From assembly GCA_016301965.1 (NCBI GenBank), contig JAEDOO010000057.1, positions 1 through 10,774 on the forward strand: 10,774 bases of DNA, written 5' to 3'. Every line of letters begins with the position of its first letter. The stretch's first letter is position 1. The DNA comes from Lachnospiraceae bacterium. Its GTDB lineage: Bacteria; Bacillota; Clostridia; Lachnospirales; Lachnospiraceae. The position numbers and the translations under genes are program-made. Positions 7,115-10,774 of the stretch are shown one piece after another. Below the pieces are notes generated by a model. It saw only the letters and a list, made by a program, of their open reading frames with translations. It was not told where the DNA came from and made no database searches.

Positions 7115-7250
7115 GACAAGGGCCTGTGATTTATACACAGGCCCTTGTCACATTACTTGAAAGGAAAGAGAGAGAAATTTTGTGGCCTGGAGCCACTCTA
7201 TGTAAAAGAAATAACTGTCTTTTATTTTCGAAGGCTTGTTTTCCTTCGAT
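7115..7250 (-). ncRNA. Candidate small RNA, copy 1 of a tandem pair
   Basis: Inferred minus-strand transcript with no coding potential shared with its sister copy. In 5'-3' order: a 7-bp hairpin (7243-7249 with 7228-7234), a 5-bp GUGGC/GCCAC hairpin (7196-7182), a pyrimidine-rich tract (UCUCUCUUUCCUUUC, around 7160-7176), and a perfect 14-bp terminal hairpin (7115-7128 with 7136-7149, loop of 7). The GUGGC hairpin, pyrimidine tract and terminal hairpin all recur in copy 2 in the same order and orientation. The terminal stem differs between copies by paired changes (A-U to G-C, C-G to U-A). The weak point is that no U-run follows the terminal hairpin, so the 3' end is uncertain. The exact 5' end is also uncertain, between about 7245 and 7250. 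Not recognised as a known RNA family. Confidence 0.5.
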
Positions 7251-7251
7251 G

Positions 7252-7279
7252 GTTATACTATAAAACGAATTTGTGTCTT
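7252..7279 (-). promoter_or_regulatory. Candidate promoter of small RNA copy 1
   Basis: On the minus strand AAGACA (7274-7279), a 16-base spacer, TATAAC (7252-7257). An overlapping TATAGT lies at 7257-7262. The weak -35 is consistent with an activator bound to the direct repeats just upstream. Confidence 0.5.
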
Positions 7280-7288
7280 TCATTTGTC

Positions 7289-7321
7289 CAAATTCTAATC
7301 AATTTCTAATCAATTTCTTAA
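7289..7321 (-). repeat. Three 11-bp direct repeats upstream of promoter copy 1
   Basis: Written on the plus strand, CAAATTCTAAT, CAATTTCTAAT and CAATTTCTTAA lie end to end with no gap. The 11-bp period, about one helical turn, and the position 9 bases upstream of the -35 fit binding sites for an OmpR/PhoB-type response regulator. That assignment is inference. Confidence 0.65.
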
Positions 7322-7379
7322 AGACTTATGCAAAAATTGAATTTTCACTCTGTCGTTCAGGGCCGGATTCCCCTTAGAC

Positions 7380-7583
7380 ATGCAACAGGGGTCTGTGATT
7401 TATCCACAAACCCCTGTTGCATTACTTGAAAGGAAAGAGAGAGAAAATTGTTGTGGCCTGGAGCCACTCTATATAAAAGGAAATAATTGTTAGATGAAGC
7501 CGGCAGATGAACCATTGGAACAACGTCACCCGCCGTTACTGCTTCGAGATCAACCTCTGTTTTTACGATTGTTTTCTTTCGAT
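7380..7583 (-). ncRNA. Candidate small RNA, copy 2 of a tandem pair, with an extra hairpin domain
   Basis: Same order as copy 1: promoter, the GUGGC/GCCAC hairpin (7467-7453), the pyrimidine tract (about 7425-7445) and an 18-position terminal hairpin (7380-7397 with 7405-7422). It carries an additional block of roughly 75 bases absent from copy 1. This block folds into one extended hairpin (7496-7545): GAAGC/GCUUC, CGGC/GCCG, GGGUGA/UCAUCU and CGUUG/CAAUG with a 3-base loop. Three pairs of that hairpin and one of the terminal stem are G.U in the minus-strand RNA but A-C mismatches on the plus strand, so the minus strand is the likely transcript. A 52-codon frame crosses this copy, but it is broken by indels in copy 1 and has no clear ribosome binding site. 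Not recognised as a known family. Confidence 0.5.
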
Positions 7584-7584
7584 G

Positions 7585-7612
7585 ATTATACTATACAGGC
7601 AATTTGTGTCTT
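7585..7612 (-). promoter_or_regulatory. Candidate promoter of small RNA copy 2
   Basis: On the minus strand AAGACA (7607-7612), a 16-base spacer and a consensus TATAAT (7585-7590). Spacing and flanks match promoter copy 1. Confidence 0.55.
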
Positions 7613-7619
7613 CCATTTG

Positions 7620-7665
7620 TCTAATTTCTAATCTATTTCTTAAAGACCAGTTAATAATTTCTTAA
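7620..7665 (-). repeat. Direct repeats upstream of promoter copy 2
   Basis: The plus-strand core ATTTCT recurs at 7624, 7635 and 7657, that is at 11 and 22 bases; the last two copies read ATTTCTTAA. Same core, register and placement as in copy 1, so the phasing has been kept between the copies. Confidence 0.55.
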
Positions 7666-7786
7666 CATAATACTTTTTTGTTGCCCTCACCTCATGTCTA
7701 TTTTTATATACAGTCATTTTAATGTACATATGATTGTCCGTAAATCTCTACCATAATAGAAATACCAAAAGAATGGAGGTGGCACC

Positions 7787-8026
7787 ATGATCAATTATGC
7801 TCCCCTGTGGAAAACAATGGAAGAAAAGCACGTCAGCAGCTACGCTTTGATTGAAAAATACGGCTTTTATAAAGCCACGATCCAGAGACTGCGTAAAAAT
7901 CAGTCCGTCAATATGCGAACCATCGATGATCTGTGTCAGATTCTTGACTGTTCCGTTGAAGATATCGTAGAGATTATCCTTGAGCCGGATGTGCCTTTAC
8001 CCAGAACCATCCGTAGACAGCCCTGA
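7787..8026 (+). CDS. Small Cro/CI-type helix-turn-helix regulator (HTH_26-like)
   Basis: A 79-residue protein that is almost entirely one DNA-binding domain. The pattern of YAPLWKTMEEKHVSSYALIE, then TIQRLRKNQSVNMRTIDDLC, then QILDCSVEDIVEII is typical of the small Cro/CI-like HTH_26 family (PF13443) of Firmicutes. There is no effector domain; the tail after about residue 66 is short and Pro/Arg-rich. The start is firm: GGAGGTG lies 5-6 bases before the ATG. It is the only plus-strand gene in the middle of the window, transcribed divergently from the small RNA pair and ended by its own terminator. Its promoter is not clear; TTGCCC with TATATA at 18 bases (about 7680-7709) is a weak candidate. 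Its target is unknown; the adjacent direct repeats are one possibility. Confidence 0.88.
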   Translation: MINYAPLWKTMEEKHVSSYALIEKYGFYKATIQRLRKNQSVNMRTIDDLCQILDCSVEDIVEIILEPDVPLPRTIRRQP

Positions 8027-8067
8027 TGAGAAATGAATTTTCATATTTTTCCTATACGCAAGTATTT

Positions 8068-8113
8068 ACGAAAGCCGGTGTGTCTTTTTGCGATATGCCG
8101 GCTTTCGTTTTGG
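8068..8113 (+). terminator. Intrinsic terminator of the small HTH gene
   Basis: Perfect 11-bp stem ACGAAAGCCGG (8068-8078) with CCGGCTTTCGT (8098-8108), followed by a short T-run. It begins about 40 bases after the stop codon. Confidence 0.75.
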
Positions 8114-8170
8114 ACTGGCCAATGTGGCCAAATCCTTTTTGTTCTTTTTTTATTTTAGAAATTTACGCAC

Positions 8171-8210
8171 AAAAAAACACCATCCCCGAAACTCACTTTC
8201 GAAAACAGTG
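8171..8210 (-). terminator. Intrinsic terminator of tRNA-Lys
   Basis: On the minus strand, 14 paired positions (8197-8210 with 8178-8191, loop GTGAG), of which five are G.U in the RNA, then seven U residues (8171-8177). It starts 6 bases after the tRNA 3' end. Confidence 0.8.
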
Positions 8211-8216
8211 CTTTAC

Positions 8217-8289
8217 TGCGCCTTCAGGGATTCGAACCCTGGACAAATAGATTAAGAGTCTACTGCTCTACCAGCTGAGCTAAAGGCGC
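8217..8289 (-). tRNA. tRNA-Lys, anticodon CTT
   Basis: A 73-base cloverleaf read directly: 7-bp acceptor GCGCCTT/AAGGCGC, D arm GCTC/GAGC, anticodon stem GTAGA/TCTAT (one G.U) around loop CTCTTAA (anticodon CTT), 5-base variable loop, T arm CAGGG-TTCGAAT-CCCTG, discriminator A. The 3' CCA is not encoded (GTA follows), so it must be added by CCA-transferase. It has its own promoter and terminator, so it is a single-gene unit. It decodes AAG, and AAA is usually read by a separate tRNA. Confidence 0.97.
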
Positions 8290-8319
8290 ATGCGATATGT
8301 AATATTCAACGCAAGAGAT

Positions 8320-8348
8320 ACTATACTACATGGGGGTTGAAAAATCAA
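8320..8348 (-). promoter_or_regulatory. Promoter of tRNA-Lys
   Basis: On the minus strand TTGATT (8343-8348), a 17-base spacer, TATAGT (8320-8325). Predicted start near 8313, about 24 bases before the tRNA. Confidence 0.65.
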
Positions 8349-8353
8349 CCCCC
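8332..8353. repeat. Perfect 9-bp inverted repeat overlapping the tRNA-Lys -35 region
   Basis: GGGGGTTGA (8332-8340), loop AAAA, TCAACCCCC (8345-8353). No T-run follows directly on either strand. It could be a weak end signal for transcripts coming from trmB, or an operator-like palindrome. Confidence 0.6.
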
Positions 8354-8388
8354 AATTTGAAATTTTTCTAATTTTTTGCACAAAACCT

Positions 8389-8550
8389 TCAACTATCCTT
8401 TTTTCTGTCTCCCTTTTCTCCCTTTTCACAAGTACGACAGACACATTTTTTCAGCTTGCAAAGCTGCCTGAACAGAAGCAACAGTTGTCGGTCCAGGCGC
8501 TCATGTTTACACAGACAGCCGTACAGACAGCATTTCTGCTTACGCCGCAT
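8389..8550 (-). CDS. Doubtful cysteine-rich small ORF (53 residues)
   Basis: An ATG-started frame with GGTGGAG 8 bases upstream encodes a basic peptide with eight cysteines (7, 8, 12, 14, 31, 36, 38, 41), clustered on both sides of a Leu-rich helix-like segment (RQLLLLFRQL). The spacing (CCxxxCxC ... CxxxxCxC xxC) could suit metal or cluster binding, but I do not recognise a family. A second frame on the same strand is also open and cysteine-rich (MVEHALCGV...), so the pattern may reflect TGT/TGC-rich sequence rather than coding. It lies downstream of trmB on the same strand, with no separate promoter recognised. The rest of the 402-base stretch between tRNA-Lys and trmB holds the tRNA promoter and inverted repeat; I see nothing else in it. 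Confidence 0.3.
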   Translation of the reverse strand: MRRKQKCCLYGCLCKHERLDRQLLLLFRQLCKLKKCVCRTCEKGEKGDRKKDS

Positions 8551-8692
8551 AGCGCATGCTCCACCATTTTCTTACTGTTAACATATTCGCAATCTGTGGT
8601 TTTTGTCCATCAGGAGTTGCCCTCGGCATGCACACAAAATATTCTCCGCATGTTTTTCAACCAGTACGCTTGGTATACCTGCGTATTTTCCG

Positions 8693-9331
8693 TCAGCGAC
8701 TGATGATCATCTTATGAATAGGATTCCCCTGGGCGGAAAAACGTGCTTCATATTCCGTCATAATGTTATCCTGCATCAGCTCTTCCTCATGATGCAGATC
8801 ATAAGTGCACAGGTCAATGTGCCAGTTTGCCTCTTTTGCCTCCTCCAGAGAAAAATCAAAGAGGGGGCGGTTATCTGTCTTGAATTCGATGATACCATCG
8901 GATTTCAGCACCTGATCGTAACGGGCCAGAAACTGGCGGGAGGTCAGACGACGCTTGGCATGGCGGTCTTTTGGCCAGGGATCGGAAAAATTCAGATAGA
9001 TTCTGTCTACTTCACCCTGGGCAAAGCACTCCGGCAATGTGCGGGCATCGATTCTTAAAAACTTCAGATTCGGTAATTCCTCCTCTTCCATCTTCTGCAG
9101 CGCACGGATCAGTACGCTGGAATACATCTCGATACCGATAAAGTTTACTTCAGGGTGACGGCGGGCCTGCTCCATGATAAACTGGCCCTTGCCCATGCCC
9201 ACTTCCAACCGCAGCAGATGATCATTTCCGAACACCTCATGCCAACGGCCCTTGTAGTTTTCCGGATCCAGGATCACATATGGGCTTGCCTCGATAGCTT
9301 CACGGGCTCCTTTAATATTTCTAAGTCTCAT
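8693..9331 (-). CDS. trmB: tRNA (guanine-N7-)-methyltransferase
   Basis: Uses S-adenosylmethionine to make m7G at position 46 of the variable loop of tRNAs. The 212 residues match the bacterial length. Visible: AdoMet motif I EVGMGKGQF (43-51, E43), motif II GIEMY (E68), RIDA (D95), the signature NFSDPWPKDRHAKRRL (114-129, with catalytic D117), TDNRPLF (152-158) and the C-terminal TEYEARF (192-198), all TrmB hallmarks. The start is set by AAGGAAG 8 bases upstream. It follows the DUF362 gene by 19 bases and is probably co-transcribed with it. A lysine tRNA gene lies about 400 bases downstream but has its own promoter. Confidence 0.97.
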   Translation of the reverse strand: MRLRNIKGAREAIEASPYVILDPENYKGRWHEVFGNDHLLRLEVGMGKGQFIMEQARRHPEVNFIGIEMYSSVLIRALQKMEEEELPNLKFLRIDARTLPECFAQGEVDRIYLNFSDPWPKDRHAKRRLTSRQFLARYDQVLKSDGIIEFKTDNRPLFDFSLEEAKEANWHIDLCTYDLHHEEELMQDNIMTEYEARFSAQGNPIHKMIISR

Positions 9332-9350
9332 TTATTCTACTTCCTTCTTA

Positions 9351-10469
9351 TCAGATACGGATCAGCTCATACTGATCAGTTCCCAGACCGATCTTCACAC
9401 CGTGTGCGATCGCTACACGCCATTCAGTATCCGGATGAGTCATATGAAAATGATCATGACCTACGTGATTCTCATTTTTCTTTATATTCTCTCCCAGAAT
9501 ACTCTTCTCTACCGGCTGCATCTGGTTGCACAGATCTGCACAGGCCTTGTCCAAAGCCACCGGATCAAAAGAAGCCAGCATACCAACGTTGGGTACGATC
9601 GGAATATCATTTTCCGGATGGCAGTCACAGTTCGGAGATACATCACAGATCAGAGAAATATGAAAGCAGGGACGATCCTTGCAGACAGCCCACGCATACT
9701 CTGTCATCTTGTAATTCAGCATCTCAATGCTTCTGTTATCCTCAGCATCAATGGCATCCTTCGGACATACAGCCAGACAACGACCACATCCTACACATTT
9801 GTCATGGTCGATGGTTGCTTTCTTATCTTTAATGATCGGTGCATCGTGGGCACAGATCTTCTGGCAGGAACCACAACCTACGCACAGCTTTTGATCCACC
9901 TGCGGTTTACCCTCTCTATGCTGCTCCATCTTTCCGGCACGAGAGCCGCAGCCCATACCAATATTTTTCAGGGCACCGCCAAAACCGGTCATCTCATGGC
10001 CTTTGAAATGAGTCAGCGAAATAAACACATCCGCATCCATAATTGCAGAACCGATCTTTGCTTCCTTTACATATTCTCCATCGATCGGCACCAGCGTCTC
10101 ATCTGTACCCTTCAGGCCATCACCGATCAGCACGTGACAACCTGTCTGGAGCGGGGAAAAACCATTCACATAGGCAGTATCCAAATGATCCAGTGCATTC
10201 TTTCTGCTGCCCACATACAGGGTATTGCAGTCTGTCAGGTATGGCTTGCCGCCCAGCTCTTTCACATAATCCGCCACAACCTTGGCATAATTCGGGCGAA
10301 GAAATGCCAGATTGCCGTACTCGCCAAAATGGATCTTGATGGCTGTAAATTTATTTTCAAAATCAATGGTCTCAAAGCCGGCCTGTTTCATCAGACGATG
10401 TAACTTCTGCAGAAGATTCTCTCTGCCCGTAGCTTTAAAGTCGGTAAAATATACTTTTGCTTTTTCCAT
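9351..10469 (-). CDS. DUF362 domain protein with two 4Fe-4S clusters
   Basis: A cytoplasmic iron-sulfur protein of 372 residues with no signal peptide. The N-terminal part (about 1-180) is the DUF362 domain, with the typical KIHFGEYGNLAFLRP (45-59), TDCNTLYVGSRKNA (79-92) and FKGHEMTGFGGALKNIGMG (155-173). A bacterial ferredoxin domain follows, with CxxCxxCxxxC sets C196, C199, C202, C206 and C225, C228, C231, C235. The C-terminal region adds more cysteines (AVCKDRPCF, ICDVSPNCDC) and a His-rich stretch (HVGHDHFHMTH), which may bind metal. Its physiological substrate is unknown; family members are often annotated simply as 4Fe-4S binding proteins. The start is set by AAAGGA about 9 bases upstream. 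It is first in a two-gene unit with trmB and divergent from a manganese riboswitch. Confidence 0.92.
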   Translation of the reverse strand: MEKAKVYFTDFKATGRENLLQKLHRLMKQAGFETIDFENKFTAIKIHFGEYGNLAFLRPNYAKVVADYVKELGGKPYLTDCNTLYVGSRKNALDHLDTAYVNGFSPLQTGCHVLIGDGLKGTDETLVPIDGEYVKEAKIGSAIMDADVFISLTHFKGHEMTGFGGALKNIGMGCGSRAGKMEQHREGKPQVDQKLCVGCGSCQKICAHDAPIIKDKKATIDHDKCVGCGRCLAVCPKDAIDAEDNRSIEMLNYKMTEYAWAVCKDRPCFHISLICDVSPNCDCHPENDIPIVPNVGMLASFDPVALDKACADLCNQMQPVEKSILGENIKKNENHVGHDHFHMTHPDTEWRVAIAHGVKIGLGTDQYELIRI

Positions 10470-10531
10470 GATATGTAGTCCTTTCCTTTATCATACATCC
10501 TTAAACATCGGCTGTACTGAACAGCAACATT

Positions 10532-10540
10532 ATTCTACCA
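10532..10540 (-). promoter_or_regulatory. Candidate extended -10 promoter for the DUF362-trmB unit
   Basis: On the minus strand TGGTAGAAT, an extended -10, about 60 bases before the DUF362 start. No good -35 is seen at 16-18 bases. Confidence 0.35.
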
Positions 10541-10569
10541 CAGAATACCCATTTAAACATAGTCCTATC

Positions 10570-10598
10570 TTGACATTTTCTCTGCCATATGATAGTCT
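10570..10598 (+). promoter_or_regulatory. Promoter of the manganese riboswitch transcript
   Basis: Consensus TTGACA (10570-10575), a 17-base spacer, TAGTCT (10593-10598) preceded by TGA (extended -10). The predicted start near 10605 puts the aptamer at the very beginning of the transcript. Confidence 0.7.
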
Positions 10599-10614
10599 TG
10601 CAATCAAAGTTCTC

Positions 10615-10699
10615 CATGAGGGAGTAGCAAGCGTAAGAAACGTAACAAGTCAACATACTGACCGTCCGGTCTGGCTTGTTTTAAATTGCGAGACTCATG
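10615..10699 (+). promoter_or_regulatory. yybP-ykoY class manganese riboswitch aptamer
   Basis: The order of elements fits the Mn2+-sensing yybP-ykoY class: P1 CAUGAG/CUCAUG (10615-10620 with 10694-10699), the conserved GAGGGAGUAGC at the 5' side, GCAA/UUGC continuing the stem (10627-10630 with 10686-10689), a short CGU/ACG hairpin, an ACAAG/CUUGU arm capped by GACC-GUCC-GGUC and containing CAUACUG, and the conserved 3' GCGAGAC. In this class Mn2+ stabilises P1 and usually switches on a manganese exporter or a cation-transporting ATPase. The controlled gene is outside the window. Confidence 0.8.
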
Positions 10700-10762
10700 T
10701 ATGGTTCAAAATGCCGGTATTGCCCGGTGTTTTTGTGCGCCATACATGGGTCTCTTTCTTTG
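10690..10762 (+). terminator. Riboswitch-controlled intrinsic terminator
   Basis: A 15-bp stem (10690-10704 with 10740-10754, one U.G), with a smaller CCGG/CCGG hairpin in its loop, then TTTCTTT. Its 5' arm contains the whole 3' strand of P1, so terminator and ligand-bound aptamer exclude each other. This predicts transcription ON with Mn2+. Confidence 0.8.
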
Positions 10763-10774
10763 TATCTGTTCAGT

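Noticed and set aside
7115..7250. 6S RNA
   Set aside because: The 5' and 3' ends do not pair to form the long closing stem with a central bubble that defines 6S RNA.
7380..7530. A 52-codon minus-strand frame across small RNA copy 2 (MVHLPASS...)
   Set aside because: The matching part of copy 1 is frameshifted by indels while the hairpins are preserved, and no Shine-Dalgarno sits before the ATG; this points to RNA, not protein.
7091..7665. Possible MITE or insertion-sequence remnants
   Set aside because: The two copies are direct, not inverted; there are no terminal inverted repeats or target duplications, and each copy has a coherent promoter-to-hairpin order.
8112..8135. Inverted repeat TGGCC-AATGT-GGCCA as an operator
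   Set aside because: It is a 5-bp stem lying after a terminator, with no nearby promoter for it to control.
8026..8250. A 74-codon plus-strand frame overlapping the end of the small HTH gene
   Set aside because: It crosses the HTH gene's terminator and runs antisense into tRNA-Lys; its SGIRTLDK end is the usual artefact of translating the opposite strand of a tRNA.
8485..8703. Plus-strand frame of 72 codons between tRNA-Lys and trmB
   Set aside because: No ribosome binding site, and it extends antisense into the end of trmB.
9402..10403. A 333-codon plus-strand open frame opposite the DUF362 gene
   Set aside because: Antisense to an intact two-cluster iron-sulfur protein; no ribosome binding site or recognisable domain.

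Overview
The window looks like a chromosomal segment from a Firmicute of class Clostridia, most likely family Lachnospiraceae. This rests on protein flavour and layout: a clostridial-type PfkA, the two-subunit iron-sulfur L-serine dehydratase of anaerobes, a DUF5685 protein, a DUF362/ferredoxin protein, a manganese riboswitch of the yybP-ykoY class, strong purine-rich ribosome binding sites and AT-rich intergenic DNA. No species can be named from the sequence alone. There is no insertion sequence, phage module or CRISPR array.

Most genes lie on the minus strand, so transcription runs from high to low coordinates. From right to left: the right edge (10570-10774) holds a plus-strand promoter, a manganese riboswitch and its terminator, whose controlled gene lies beyond the window. 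Divergent from it is a minus-strand pair, a DUF362/4Fe-4S protein (10469-9351) and trmB, the tRNA m7G46 methyltransferase (9331-8693). A 402-base stretch follows (8290-8691) with a doubtful cysteine-rich small ORF and the promoter of tRNA-Lys(CTT) (8289-8217). The tRNA ends at a strong intrinsic terminator. A lone plus-strand gene (7787-8026) encodes a 79-residue Cro/CI-type regulator and has its own terminator.

The 7091-7786 region has no convincing gene but holds the most interesting signal: two tandem, same-orientation copies of a structured element. Each has, in minus-strand order, an array of direct repeats in 11-bp register, a sigma-A-like promoter, a conserved GUGGC/GCCAC hairpin, a conserved pyrimidine tract able to pair with Shine-Dalgarno sequences, and a strong terminal hairpin with compensatory differences between copies. 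I read this as a tandem pair of small RNA genes under response-regulator-like control.

Further left are a small three-helix membrane protein (6979-6620) and a tight operon (6505-3908): an unrecognised 211-residue protein, an XRE regulator, and sdaAB-sdaAA for L-serine dehydratase (L-serine to pyruvate plus ammonia). Stops and starts abut or overlap throughout, so the regulator and unknown protein are probably linked to serine catabolism. Next come pfkA (glycolysis; 3754-2717) with its own promoter and a 35-bp terminator stem, then recQ (2538-697) and a DUF5685 gene (686 to the left edge), which share an operon.
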